This document shows positions 1 to 9,329 of a stretch of DNA of 64,000 nt, one piece after another. The stretch is from Bin80 sp965219915 (GTDB lineage: Bacteria > Bacteroidota > Rhodothermia > Rhodothermales > Bin80): positions 1,860,001 to 1,924,000 of the forward strand of contig OZ244794.1 in NCBI GenBank assembly GCA_965219915.1, read 5' to 3'. Below the pieces are notes generated by a model that had not been told where the DNA came from, made no database searches, and worked only from the letters and a program-made list of their open reading frames with translations. Positions within the stretch are counted from its first letter, which is position 1. Every line of letters starts with the position of its first letter. The position numbers and the translations under genes are program-made.

Positions 1-2
1 AG

Positions 3-287
3 TTCGCGTTAACCGACACAGCCAAGGAGATTCGCAGCGGAGTCGAATTAGTCATGAATTATGATGGTTCACGCAAGGTGTTTACCGGCACGGTGACCAA
101 CACTACGAATGCAACGGTCACAAAGGTCAGAGTTGAGATTCATCTGTCAAACGGAGTGGAGCTCGGTCCCACACCGAACGTAGATCTCGCTGCTGGAGAG
201 ACCGAGTCGGTCGAACTTGATGCCAGTACACACAGTAATTTCAACACATACAGCGTCCATGTCGAGATTGGGTCCTCCCGCTCATAA
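3..287 (+). CDS. C-terminal part of an unknown protein (5' end outside window)
   Basis: The reading frame is open from the left edge of the window and stops with TAA at 285-287, so the true start lies upstream. An internal ATG at 54 is probably not the start. The visible 94 residues form a beta-rich segment with alternating hydrophobic residues (FTGTVTNTTNATVTKVRVEIHL, followed by an acidic, Gly/Glu-rich turn). This layout resembles FxLYD-type or other immunoglobulin-like domains of secreted bacterial proteins. No enzyme motif is visible. A hairpin terminator follows about 130 bp downstream, consistent with this being the end of a transcription unit. The domain assignment is an inference from the strand pattern only. 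Confidence 0.6.
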   Translation, partial: FALTDTAKEIRSGVELVMNYDGSRKVFTGTVTNTTNATVTKVRVEIHLSNGVELGPTPNVDLAAGETESVELDASTHSNFNTYSVHVEIGSSRS

Positions 288-417
288 GTAATTAAGACCT
301 TGATGTCCGTGCCGAGATTTGCTGAGGTGAGTACGGCGGTGGACACGGGGCAAGGGATGCACGGCACCCTTGAACTGGAGTGATCGACTTGGCAATTATT
401 AGAATCTGAAAGCGCGG

Positions 418-445
418 GCGCCCCTGAACACAGGGGCGCTTCTTG
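418..445 (+). terminator. Rho-independent terminator
   Basis: A perfect 9-bp stem, GCGCCCCTG paired with CAGGGGCGC around an AACA loop, is followed by TTCTT. It lies downstream of the partial gene ending at 287, on the same strand. The rest of the stretch 288-736 holds no gene I can support. Confidence 0.75.
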
Positions 446-736
446 CTGGTCGCTTAGAGGAGATCCCAGTTTGGATGTAATGCGCTTCAGCAGTCGCCAT
501 TAGAGCTGAAAACTATTCCCAGACGAATTACTAAGCTTACAGTAAATAAACAGTTCACGTAGCGCGGCCGTCAGTCAAATTGTAGCGGAATTGAGCCTTG
601 GCTCTTTCTTGGCTTTCTACGGGTTAATCAGGGTCGCCTTAATCAAGCTTGCTTGTGGTATTCATACAAGACAGGATCTTGAACCGGCAACCGATCCGAG
701 ACATTTATGAATATGACCAATTTTGGTCAGTCAAAA

Positions 737-1510
737 TCAATCATCCCATACAAATAAGGATTGAACCCAAATGAATGGATGGGTTCGCAGAGACGTAATT
801 TCCGGTTGTTTCCCGATATACTGAAGTGTACGCTTAGGCGTCGCAACACCGGTCAGCCCGTAGAAATATGTGCGCGTACTGACGTTGTCCGCATACAGGA
901 TAGTCTTATGCTTGCCCGCCAGATGGTGATGATCGGCCACCGTACGTACACGTTGGCCGAGCGTAATGAAGACCTCCAGAACTATTTGACAGGGGCGACC
1001 CATCTGATAACTTATGATCGTAGCGTCCATGAAAGGGTTGGGGTAATTACCGAGAGGGTCCATTTTTCCGTTTTCACGTGTCTTTTCGGTACCGGTTGGG
1101 GACCTCAGCCGAAGTTGGCACCAATCCACCTTCCGTACATGGCTGGAAAACTTCAGCTTCATACTCTGGGTCCCCTCATCCAGGGCAGTACCGTTTGCGG
1201 TGATTACGCGAATGGTCCTGAAGTCATCGGAAGGGTTTTGAAGTGTAAAAACATCAATCTTATATCCACCGTCAAATTCAGGCGAAAAGGAGACCTAGTT
1301 TGCCTGACTGGCCAGTTGTACTTGCAGATCGTAGATACCCACCTGATCTACACGTACAGTTTAGGTCATCCACTCACGACAGGCGGTATTCCCAATATGG
1401 TAGCCAATACCGTCAGTTGTTGGGAATACATCTACACCATCGATAAGGCGAATACCGCCCTCCTCATTGGTAGGTGAAATATCTCGATAGGCTACACTTG
1501 GTCCACTGCC
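737..1510 (-). pseudogene. Decayed copy of CBM6-like module plus sorting domain
   Basis: Read on the minus strand, this region matches the CBM6-like part of the GH16 protein at 1675-3933 almost residue for residue: AYRDISPTNEGG, DGVDVFPTTDGIGYHIGNTA, LQVQLASQA, NPSDDFRTIRVIT. The frame is broken by a TAA (complement of 1361-1363) and a TAG (complement of 1295-1297), both at positions where the intact paralogue has sense codons. Downstream of the last stop an open stretch (737-1162) keeps a match to the linker (KVDW, RLRSPT) and a degenerate sorting domain (NYPNPFMDATIISY). The N-terminal catalytic part is absent. It is a truncated, dying duplicate of the neighbouring gene or of a close relative. 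The open frame on the plus strand at 761-1477 is its antisense shadow. Confidence 0.85.
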
Positions 1511-1599
1511 GACAGAACACAGGTGCGCGCATGGGCATCCAACACCAGATAAAGAGTGTTGTACATGATTAACGAAGATCTAATGAATGAGTATGCGAC

Positions 1600-1617
1600 G
1601 GGCGTAAGATAGCGCCC
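1600..1617. terminator. Possible stem-loop 3' of the GH16 gene
   Basis: GGGCG at 1600-1604 can pair with CGCCC at 1613-1617 across an 8-nt loop, 58 nt beyond the GH16 stop codon. On the plus strand it is followed by GGCTTTT; on the minus strand there is no T-tract. It is only a weak terminator candidate. Confidence 0.3.
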
Positions 1618-1674
1618 GGCTTTTCCATCAGATATCATAGATCTCAAAGTAAAAGCGACGCACCTGATCATGCA

Positions 1675-3933
1675 CTATTTGATCAATTGCATGTACCGGG
1701 TCATCAATACGGACGCTCCTACCTCGAGTCTGTACAGATAGACGCCTGAAGCCAATCCAGCACCGTCAAAACGTACGGTATGCGTCCCTGCTGTATGTGG
1801 TTTTTGATCTAGGAGGGTTGCGGCTGGTCTTCCGAGTGTGTCATAGACGCGCAGGGTAACGGTTTCGGATTCAGGTAGTGCGAATCGAATTGATGTACTT
1901 GGATTGAAGGGGTTGGGATAATTCTGGTCCAACGCGATCTCTTTCGGAAGCTCATTGGCGTCTTCAAGATTTGTCTGGGTCACGTCGGTTACCGTCACCT
2001 CCAAGTTTACGCTCACACTATCGTAAGCCATATCACTACTCGATGCAGTGTGCACGAGTGTCACCATGTCATCGTCTCCATCCCCATCCACCGCCGCCGT
2101 CATCATGACCGCCTGTGCAGTATTCCAGTTCTCCATCGTAAACGTGAGGCCCGAGAAATCTGTACTCGCATCGCCATCATTATCTAGCACTAGATCCGTC
2201 CCGTCGTGTCCTGTAATCGCCACTATCACATCCGCTGATGGTTCTGAGGTGAGTTTTACGTAGTAGGTCTGGCTCCCGGCCTCTAACACAGATAGGGTGG
2301 TGACGGCTGAACCATCCGCCATCTCGGAAAGCTCAATTCCCTCCTTCATCGTATTATCAGTAGGAGACCTCAGTCGAAATTTCAACCAGTTCACCTTTGG
2401 CACACCGCTGTAAAACTGCAGCTTCATAACCTGGGTCCCCTCATCCAACTCAATACCGTCTTCGGTAATTACGCGGACAGTCCTGAAGTCATCGGAAGGG
2501 CTTTGATGTGTGAAAACACCAATCTTATCCACACCATCAAATTCAAGCGAAAAGGAAACCTGGGTTGCCTGGCTGGCCAGTCGTACCTGCAGATCGTAGA
2601 TACCCGCCTGATCCACATGTACTGTATAGGTCACCCACTCGCGTCGGGCGGTATTCCCAATATGATAGCCAATGCCATCAGTTGTAGGGAATACGTCTAC
2701 ACCTTCGTCAAGACGAATACCACCCCCCTCATTCGTAGGTGAAATATCGCGATAGGCTACACCGGGTCCCCCCAGATCAAAGTACTCTGCTTCTATCCGA
2801 TCCTGAATAGGATGAGGGCTCATCAGGTATGGGGCATTGTCAGTGCATGAATTACCTACAGTCAGGGGCTGGGTGTCTGTACTGCTGGTCCATCCGCCAT
2901 CGTCTGTGGCTTCTGCGCGTAACTTGTAACATCCTTCGGATACGTTACTGGCGGACCAACTCCACTCCGATGCTCCCCCCGTTATTGTTTCTAAGAGGCC
3001 ATCGCCCTGGTAGAGGTTAACCCGCAGAATACGACCGTCGGGGTCTACAGACGTACCAGTAATCACAGCGGTCTCGCCTGCTTCCAAGGTAGCAGGCGCG
3101 GCGAGTGTTACTTGGGGAAAATCAATGTAGCGGTACACTCGTACATGGTCAACGAGCATCTGCTGTGGAAAGATGCTGTCGTCAATACCCTGAACTCCTC
3201 CCCATGCACCTCCAATGGCGATATTCATGATCAGATGGAAGTCCAGGTCAAACGGCCAGCCTTGCCAATTACTCAGCCCCTTGGAGTACGTCCAGAATTC
3301 ATCCCCGTCAACGGAGAACACCATCTTCCTCGGCGACCATTCGACGGCATAAATATGGAAATTGTCTGAGACACCCGACACACGTTTACTTCCGCCCCTT
3401 TGTGTGTTGATCATGTGGTTGTAGGCGTCCGTATGAATGGTCGCATGAATTAGATCCTGATCGAATCCAACATGCTCCATGATGTCAATTTCACCCGTAT
3501 CGGGCCATCCTCCATTGCCGTAGTGGCTGTCTGTGGGAAGCATCCAGATTGCTGGCCAGGTGCCTCTACCGGACGGAAGTTGTGCACGGACCTCAATGCG
3601 TCCATAAGTCCAATCCCCTTTGTATTTAGAGACTAGTCTTGCGGAAGTGTAGGAGCGACCGCTCCAGTCTTCTTTTCTGGCTTCTATGACAAGATGATCG
3701 CCATCAACCCGTGCATTTTCTTCCCGGTTTTCCGTGTAATACTGATCTTCGCCATTGCCCCAGCCGTGTCCACCAACATCGTAGGACCAGAGGGAACTGT
3801 CGGGTAGCCCGGTGTAGTCAAATTCATCATTCCAGATCAGCTCCCAGGAAGACTGTGCCAGCAGGTTTGGGGCCAGCATCACTCCTATGAGCAAGCAAAT
3901 ATAATAGGAGGAGGCAGAATGACCTGTACGCAT
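1675..3933 (-). CDS. Secreted GH16 beta-glucanase (laminarinase-like) with CBM6-like and sorting domains
   Basis: The protein is predicted to hydrolyse internal beta-1,3 or mixed beta-1,3/1,4 glucan links outside the cell. I chose the ATG at 3933 (752 aa) because it opens a signal peptide (MRTGHSASSYYICLLIGVML, cut near NLLAQ); a longer frame from 4032 adds 33 non-secretory residues. From this start, residues about 28-270 are a GH16 fold with the catalytic signature GEIDIMEH, in which E148 and E153 would be nucleophile and acid/base. Next come an Ig-like linker domain (about 280-358), a CBM6-like carbohydrate-binding module (about 377-525), a Calx-beta-like domain (about 535-655) and a C-terminal sorting domain starting NYPNPFNPST (about 662-752). 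The exact substrate is inferred. The last 220 residues are nearly identical to those of the CBM9-like protein at 15468. Confidence 0.93.
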   Translation of the reverse strand: MRTGHSASSYYICLLIGVMLAPNLLAQSSWELIWNDEFDYTGLPDSSLWSYDVGGHGWGNGEDQYYTENREENARVDGDHLVIEARKEDWSGRSYTSARLVSKYKGDWTYGRIEVRAQLPSGRGTWPAIWMLPTDSHYGNGGWPDTGEIDIMEHVGFDQDLIHATIHTDAYNHMINTQRGGSKRVSGVSDNFHIYAVEWSPRKMVFSVDGDEFWTYSKGLSNWQGWPFDLDFHLIMNIAIGGAWGGVQGIDDSIFPQQMLVDHVRVYRYIDFPQVTLAAPATLEAGETAVITGTSVDPDGRILRVNLYQGDGLLETITGGASEWSWSASNVSEGCYKLRAEATDDGGWTSSTDTQPLTVGNSCTDNAPYLMSPHPIQDRIEAEYFDLGGPGVAYRDISPTNEGGGIRLDEGVDVFPTTDGIGYHIGNTARREWVTYTVHVDQAGIYDLQVRLASQATQVSFSLEFDGVDKIGVFTHQSPSDDFRTVRVITEDGIELDEGTQVMKLQFYSGVPKVNWLKFRLRSPTDNTMKEGIELSEMADGSAVTTLSVLEAGSQTYYVKLTSEPSADVIVAITGHDGTDLVLDNDGDASTDFSGLTFTMENWNTAQAVMMTAAVDGDGDDDMVTLVHTASSSDMAYDSVSVNLEVTVTDVTQTNLEDANELPKEIALDQNYPNPFNPSTSIRFALPESETVTLRVYDTLGRPAATLLDQKPHTAGTHTVRFDGAGLASGVYLYRLEVGASVLMTRYMQLIK

Positions 3934-4522
3934 AGAGAGATAAAGGATAATAACGGAGGGGTAAACGGTGTCAAGAATCGGGCTTTGACAGCCCGGATGG
4001 TGAACAGGAATTCTAGTAATATGTTCGCACACTTCTACTGGATCGGGTAAGGTGCAGGGTTCATTGGAGCGGTTAATTGAAACTTAAGATGGTTGTTGAA
4101 ATGATCAATTTGGAGCCAGACCCGGGAGAGGGGAAGGACGCTGATTGTTCAGGGAGAGAACGACAATGGCACTGGAAAATTATCACCGGGATATTGACTT
4201 TAGCATGCATACAATGGAAGGAGTAACAACACGGGAAGCTCTGTCGATGTTGGGAGTGCGCAACAGCACCTGACATTCATGGGGGGCAGTCAGGGAGCGG
4301 ATGGGTCTGTAGCATTGCAGACGCGCGATAATGACTGTCGAGAGAAGAGACCTTAAGTTGAACATTGCATGGTGGCTGAAAAAGGAGCATGACAACTGAC
4401 AAGTGTCTAACAGGGTCGAGCAAAGCCCGGAGGCTCCAATCATGCTACGTGAAAAACCGGATGGGCAGTGAGTGAAAATGAGCTTAAGATGTAACGAAGT
4501 AAAGGCAGGCCGAGGGAAAACA
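3934..4522. other. Divergent intergenic region
   Basis: This stretch of about 590 bp separates the minus-strand GH16 gene from the plus-strand UnbV gene and should hold both promoters. I see no convincing promoter boxes, palindromic operator or small gene. Short open frames on the minus strand here have no recognisable content. Confidence 0.5.
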
Positions 4523-6175
4523 ATGAGGCTTCCCGCTGCTAAGCGCATTACGTTACTCTCTGACGCTACGATCTGCTGTATACTGGCGGGGATATGCGTG
4601 CTTATTTTGAGTTGCTCTAGCGAGATTCAGCATTTTACCAACGTGACCCGTGAAGCGGGGCTGGCCGATTTTACACACGTGAATGGTGCATCTGGTTTAA
4701 TGTGGATACCAGAAATCCTGCCACCGGGCCTTGCGTTTGTGGATTACAATGGTGATGGTCACCCTGATATAGCACTCGTACACGGTGGAACGTGGGACTC
4801 GCTTGAAGCACAGCCACCGGCCATTCGTCTCTATGCAAATAACGGCTCAGGTTACTTCAGCGAGGTTACCCAGGACGCGGGTTTGGAGGACGTAGTGACT
4901 TACGGAATGGGGATTGCATCGGCTGATTACGACAATGATGGTGATGCAGATCTATTCTTAACCTCACTGGGGCACGATATACTACTACGTAACAACGACG
5001 GGGTGTATACCGTGACGCAATCAGGAGCCGAGGGTCCGTTTGCGTGGAGTACTGCAGCCGTATTTATTGATGCTGATCGCGATGGTTGGCTGGATCTTTA
5101 TGTAGGTGGATACGTGCACTGGGGCTCCGAAACTGACCAACTGTGTCAAGGGCCGGCTGAAGAAAAGATCTACTGTACACCCGCAGTATATGATGGGCAG
5201 TCCCACCGTTTTTACCACAATAATGCTGATGGGACCTTTTCTGACTGGACAGAGCGTGCCGGTTTTTTACCAACTCCAGGCAAGACACTTGGGGCGGTCC
5301 TCCTGGATATTAATGGCGATCTGTGGCCTGATCTCGCGGTAGCAAACGACCTCGAAAGGGATCAGTTATACATCAACCAGGGCGATGGCACATTCGTTGA
5401 GCGTGGGCTAATGGCCGGGATTGCCTATGATGCACGAGGGATTGCAACGGCTGGAATGGGGATAGATGCAGGAATTTTGGGCGGAGAATGGTCCATACTA
5501 GTCGGCAATTTCTCCAATCAGATGATCAGCGTTTGGCAGTATGCTGGAGGAGGAGTGTTTCGTGATCACGCTTCGGCATCACGTATAGGCGGCGCGAGTC
5601 GCCAAACTTTGGCGTTCGGCCTGTTTCTGTTTGATGCCGACCTGGATGGAGATGAAGATGTGTTTGTCGCTAATGGCCATATTCACGAACATGTAGATCA
5701 TGGATCAAGTGGGATCAAGTTTTATCAGCGACCTCACCTGTTTATAAACGCGGGGGATGGCGTATTTACAGACAAAGGAGATTTTGAGCAACTAGTGGGT
5801 CGCGGAGCGGCGTATGCTGACATAGATCAGGATGGAGATCTGGATATTTTGATGGGTCAGAATGGAGCAGGTGTTCGTCTGTGGCGCAACAATATGCAAG
5901 GCCGATACCTGCGTGTTAGGCTGGAGGGTATGAGCAGCAACCGTGATGGTATTGGGGCACGTGTGAGTGTGTATACCTCTTCCGGCTTGGGGCAACGCCA
6001 TATACGGTCGGGGGGCAGTTATCTGTCGGAGTCCGAGCGAGTACTGACCTTTGGACTGGGCGCGTCCGACATGGTTGATTCGCTGCAAGTCCTTTGGCCC
6101 AGTGGACAACGCTCGCAGCTGATCGGGCCGCTCGAGAATACGTTCATTATTGTTCGTGAAGGGATTGAGGAATAG
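4523..6175 (+). CDS. CRTAC1-family FG-GAP/ASPIC-UnbV lipoprotein
   Basis: This is an exported beta-propeller protein of unknown ligand. Starting at the ATG at 4523 (550 aa) gives a signal peptide with lipobox LILSC, so it should be a lipid-anchored envelope protein; a GAGGG stretch lies 9 nt upstream. GTG 4472 and ATG 4478 are alternatives. The body carries FG-GAP/VCBS calcium-binding repeats: DYNGDGHPDIA, DYDNDGDADLF, DADRDGWLDLY, DINGDLWPDLA, DADLDGDEDVF and DIDQDGDLDIL. The last 80 residues (GIGARVSVYTSSG through LWPSG) are an ASPIC/UnbV domain. The stop codon abuts the ATG of the TPR lipoprotein gene, so the two are co-translated. A second pair of the same kind lies at 19.6-22.4 kb. Confidence 0.92.
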   Translation: MRLPAAKRITLLSDATICCILAGICVLILSCSSEIQHFTNVTREAGLADFTHVNGASGLMWIPEILPPGLAFVDYNGDGHPDIALVHGGTWDSLEAQPPAIRLYANNGSGYFSEVTQDAGLEDVVTYGMGIASADYDNDGDADLFLTSLGHDILLRNNDGVYTVTQSGAEGPFAWSTAAVFIDADRDGWLDLYVGGYVHWGSETDQLCQGPAEEKIYCTPAVYDGQSHRFYHNNADGTFSDWTERAGFLPTPGKTLGAVLLDINGDLWPDLAVANDLERDQLYINQGDGTFVERGLMAGIAYDARGIATAGMGIDAGILGGEWSILVGNFSNQMISVWQYAGGGVFRDHASASRIGGASRQTLAFGLFLFDADLDGDEDVFVANGHIHEHVDHGSSGIKFYQRPHLFINAGDGVFTDKGDFEQLVGRGAAYADIDQDGDLDILMGQNGAGVRLWRNNMQGRYLRVRLEGMSSNRDGIGARVSVYTSSGLGQRHIRSGGSYLSESERVLTFGLGASDMVDSLQVLWPSGQRSQLIGPLENTFIIVREGIEE

Positions 6176-7000
6176 ATGCTGATTCGTTGGTTGTTACTGG
6201 TTCTATTGTTATGGATACTTGGCTGTGAGTCTGCCCCGACTCCACTACCGGAGTCAGCGGCGTTTCTACTCCAGGAAGCTACCATCGCATTAGGCGAGAA
6301 TGCTCCGGGGCGAGCTGTCAACATGGCCGAGCAGGCCGTACAAATGGCACCGGGGCATCCACAGCCTCATTTCATACTAGGGCAGGCGCATTACGTACGC
6401 GGTAATTACACGGAGGCTCGCAGATCCTGGGAGATGGCAAGCAGGCTGGAGCCGGATAACTGGGTATGGGTGCAGACGCTTGGGGATGCAGCTTTTCAGC
6501 AGGCAGATTACCAGGCATCTCTGGACTACTATTTACGTGCAGTCCGTATGCATCCAGACGCTGTTTCATGGCATGGTGCTGCCGGTGCATACTGGGAAAT
6601 GGGGCTTACAAATGATGCCTGGGATGCTTGTCATCAAGCATTGATTCTTGATCCCAACTATGCTCCAGCGTACATCAGTCTTGCAATGATCGAGGAGCAT
6701 ATGGGAGAGCTGGAAGATGCACGCAAATATATTGAAACGGCGTTGCGCCTGTCTCCAGATAATCCCGCCAGCCTGTTGGCCGCTGGGCGCCTGGCGAGGC
6801 TTACCGGCAACGAAGATTACGCTGTATCTGTGCTCAATAAAGCAATGGAGCAAGCTCCGGGGCATCCTGAGATCCGCTATAACCTAGCTATGGCGCTGCT
6901 TCAGGCGGGAGAAGGTGAGCAAGCTGCTGCATTGTTGGAAGGGTTTGATTCCAGAAAAAGCCTACCCAATGAGCTCCGGCCAGAACATGAAGTGCAGTAG
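6176..7000 (+). CDS. TPR-repeat lipoprotein
   Basis: A 274-aa exported lipoprotein: the N-terminus MLIRWLLLVLLLWILGCES has a typical lipobox (ILGC). The rest is a chain of tetratricopeptide repeats from about residue 28 to 260, with the usual small/aromatic positions (AHYVRGNYTEARRSWEMASRLEPDN, AYWEMGLTNDAWDACHQALILDPNY, AAGRLARLTGNEDYAVSVLNKAMEQAPGH split across repeats). TPRs act as protein-protein adaptors. Its ATG follows directly on the stop codon of the UnbV protein gene, so the two products probably act together at the envelope. It converges on the PpiC-type gene with only 27 bp between the stops; a weak AAAGC/GCTTT stem in the gap may terminate both. Confidence 0.9.
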   Translation: MLIRWLLLVLLLWILGCESAPTPLPESAAFLLQEATIALGENAPGRAVNMAEQAVQMAPGHPQPHFILGQAHYVRGNYTEARRSWEMASRLEPDNWVWVQTLGDAAFQQADYQASLDYYLRAVRMHPDAVSWHGAAGAYWEMGLTNDAWDACHQALILDPNYAPAYISLAMIEEHMGELEDARKYIETALRLSPDNPASLLAAGRLARLTGNEDYAVSVLNKAMEQAPGHPEIRYNLAMALLQAGEGEQAAALLEGFDSRKSLPNELRPEHEVQ

Positions 7001-7027
7001 TACAGAAAGCAATATCGCTTTTGCCTG

Positions 7028-8338
7028 CTATTGGATCATTATCTGATCGAATAGGAGCGAGTCAATACGGATGGATGCGGAACTGTGGAGCGCATAAATG
7101 AGCGTGCTGTCTGGATCTTGTTGACGCATGGAGTTGGCCAAGTAGGTCCGTGTATAGTATTCCACATCTCTTTGTACATTGGCGTCCCCTTCCAAGTTAG
7201 CGTCTATTCCGGCTAACGCAAACGCTTCGTTGCGCACTGCACGCCCTATAGAAGCAGCCGGTCTTGATCTTGCCTCCCTGAACGGAAGTTCAGAAAACCA
7301 GAAAAAATAATCCTCAGCAGTAAACGTCTGCACCGTTTCGTTCATGGTGAACGTGGCTAAGGCTGTCGTAGATGTAAGCGGTGGGGCAGGAGTATCGTAA
7401 TCATCATCTAGCGTCACCGGGCTGCCCGAGACCCGACGTTCAATTCGGGCAAGGGCGGCATCCAAGGCCCTTACACCCTGTGGATCAACGCGCACATCGC
7501 GCTTCTCCATAAACGTGTGTACAAAGCGATCCCCCTCCAGCCGACGCTTTCGGATACGCAACAGGCTTGCAATACCGGCCTTTCGATTTTGGAATTCTGA
7601 TTCCGTTATGATTGGAGTTGCAATGCGGTCCTCAACTTTGATGATGTGCCATCCCTGTCGGCTGCGCACTGGCGCAGAAAAACTCCCTGTCGCCAATGAA
7701 AAGGCCGCCTCAGCGAAGGTGTCATCCACCTGAAAGTAACGGATCTCGCCAAGCCATCCAGCAGTAGAGTCAAAATTCACGGTCTGGAAGCAGATCTGCG
7801 CCTCGTCAATAAAAGATGTCCCAGCCCGTAGTCTGGTGTATGCGGCGTTAGCTTCCGTCTCATTACCATAAAAAAGATGACGGGCTATAACGGGTTGTTT
7901 ATATCGGGCAAATGCTTGGCGAATCTCGGACTCTGTTGGTTGTGGCAGCTGCTCAAGAAACTCTAACTCGTAGTACCGACCACCCAAGGCGCGTTTTCTG
8001 GCCAAGTCAATGAACAATGCGAGCGAGGTGTCGGCGTCCAATTCACGGCGGAGTGCTTCTTCGTACCAAAGCTGATCGTCAATCAAAGTGTTGAGGTGGC
8101 TGTACCGTGCCCCCGGCGTATCATTTTGGCCGCTTCGGATAAGAACATCCACATACGAACGTTCAAATTCGCCGACTGTGATACTGTAGCCATTTACGTC
8201 GGCCAGCGTCCGGTCCTTTTCACTTGAAGGCGTGGAACAGCCAACAGCCAAGAGAAATATCGCCCCCCAGACGCTAGAAGTACATCCGAAAATCAACCAC
8301 TTGTGTCTGTCCGAGTAGGTCGAATGGAGTGTATGCAT
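7028..8338 (-). CDS. PpiC/SurA-type peptidylprolyl isomerase lipoprotein
   Basis: A periplasmic foldase for exported proteins. From the ATG at 8338 (436 aa) the N-terminus has a hydrophobic stretch ending in the lipobox LAVGC. A SurA-like N-terminal helical region (VNGYSITVGEFERSYVDVL; LNTLIDDQLWYEEALRREL) precedes a parvulin domain at about 150-250 (ARHLFYGNETEANAAYTRLRAG, GWLGEIRYF, FSAPVRSRQGWHIIKVEDR). The start overlaps the 3' end of the PorV-like gene by about 65 bp. A TTG close to 8295 would shorten the overlap and still give a lipoprotein, so the start is uncertain. As last gene of the operon it probably helps fold the large outer-membrane and secreted proteins encoded upstream. Confidence 0.85.
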   Translation of the reverse strand: MHTLHSTYSDRHKWLIFGCTSSVWGAIFLLAVGCSTPSSEKDRTLADVNGYSITVGEFERSYVDVLIRSGQNDTPGARYSHLNTLIDDQLWYEEALRRELDADTSLALFIDLARKRALGGRYYELEFLEQLPQPTESEIRQAFARYKQPVIARHLFYGNETEANAAYTRLRAGTSFIDEAQICFQTVNFDSTAGWLGEIRYFQVDDTFAEAAFSLATGSFSAPVRSRQGWHIIKVEDRIATPIITESEFQNRKAGIASLLRIRKRRLEGDRFVHTFMEKRDVRVDPQGVRALDAALARIERRVSGSPVTLDDDYDTPAPPLTSTTALATFTMNETVQTFTAEDYFFWFSELPFREARSRPAASIGRAVRNEAFALAGIDANLEGDANVQRDVEYYTRTYLANSMRQQDPDSTLIYALHSSASIRIDSLLFDQIMIQ

Positions 8339-9329
8339 AATCAAATCCGATTCGCAATCCAAATGCCCGAACATCTATTCCCGCTCCAAAGGTCGCGTGA
8401 CTGTCGACATTATCTAGAAACAGATCTTTGTAGCCGCCCCGGAGGTCGAAATTAAAGGTACGGTTGTGAACACGGAGTTGTGCCCCGACATCGCTGTTCA
8501 GGCTATTGTCATTGCTTTGCTGGATGTCTGCAAGGGCCATCAACTCCATCATACCGACCCGCACCACGGGCATGGCCATGCCAAACTTGAAGGAGAGTGG
8601 CAGGTCCCATGCATCCATTTCGATGCGGGCGGGGATGTCCGGGTTATTGCCACTGGTCGTTTCGTCAATGTCAACAAACACGACACTATTGATACCGGTC
8701 ATTTGCATTTTGCCGCCGAAATTCTGGATTGATGCCGCCAGAACCAAGCCACCCAGGTAACCGGACTGGAGAACAAATCCAACATCAAAGCCAATGGTGC
8801 TGGCGTGCATATCCCTGATTTGCTGGCGGACATACTTGGCAGTGCCACCGAAGTAAAATGATTCAGTCAGCGGCTGCGCGTAGCTCAGGCCCAAACTGAA
8901 ATCATTTGCCCGAAAGGTTTCGCCGGTCCCCTCAGGAAAGGCTACCGTACGTACAATCATGGTACCGTAGTTCACTGCTGCAACACTGAGTCCCAGTACA
9001 CGGTCACCTGAAACAGGAATCACGGTTGCAGCAGCATTATAGGTGATGTCTGCAAACCAGCGCGAATGGGAGAGGAACACGCTGCCTGATGAGTGATCGC
9101 CATAGGTGCGGGCGGCTCCGGCAGGATTCCAAAAAAGCGCATCAGCACCGGTCGCGAGAGCGGTGTATGCATGCCCCAATGACTGACCACGTGCTCCAGT
9201 TCCAATCGTCAGGAATGCGGCGGCTGTAGTGCCGGATCGGCTCTGCGCAACCACTGTACAGGCCATGCACAGAACCAATGTAGTCAGTAGGATAAGCCGG
9301 CGTGTCAGTATGCGTAGCATGTGGTTCAT
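8274..9329 (-). CDS. PorV/PorQ-like outer-membrane beta-barrel protein
   Basis: 351 aa from the ATG at 9329, which overlaps the stop of the upstream gene as ATGA. A signal peptide (MLRILTRRLILLTTLVLCMACTVVAQ) is followed by the family signature: AAFLTIGTGARGQSLGHAYTALATGADALFWNPAGAA. Alternating strands rich in Gly and aromatics run to the terminal VDFRMYF, ending in Phe as outer-membrane barrels do. Members of the PorV/PorQ family include components of the type IX secretion system that deliver sorting-domain cargo to the cell surface. Its place in an operon with two sorting-domain-like proteins fits that role, but a simple porin function cannot be excluded. A longer frame to 9440 adds a non-signal N-terminus and was rejected. 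Confidence 0.87.
   Translation of the reverse strand: MNHMLRILTRRLILLTTLVLCMACTVVAQSRSGTTAAAFLTIGTGARGQSLGHAYTALATGADALFWNPAGAARTYGDHSSGSVFLSHSRWFADITYNAAATVIPVSGDRVLGLSVAAVNYGTMIVRTVAFPEGTGETFRANDFSLGLSYAQPLTESFYFGGTAKYVRQQIRDMHASTIGFDVGFVLQSGYLGGLVLAASIQNFGGKMQMTGINSVVFVDIDETTSGNNPDIPARIEMDAWDLPLSFKFGMAMPVVRVGMMELMALADIQQSNDNSLNSDVGAQLRVHNRTFNFDLRGGYKDLFLDNVDSHATFGAGIDVRAFGLRIGFDYAYTPFDLLGQTQVVDFRMYF

Noticed and set aside
761..1477. 238-codon open frame on the plus strand
   Set aside because: It lies antisense to the decayed CBM6-like copy, whose minus-strand match to the GH16 protein is clear; the plus-strand protein has no domain.
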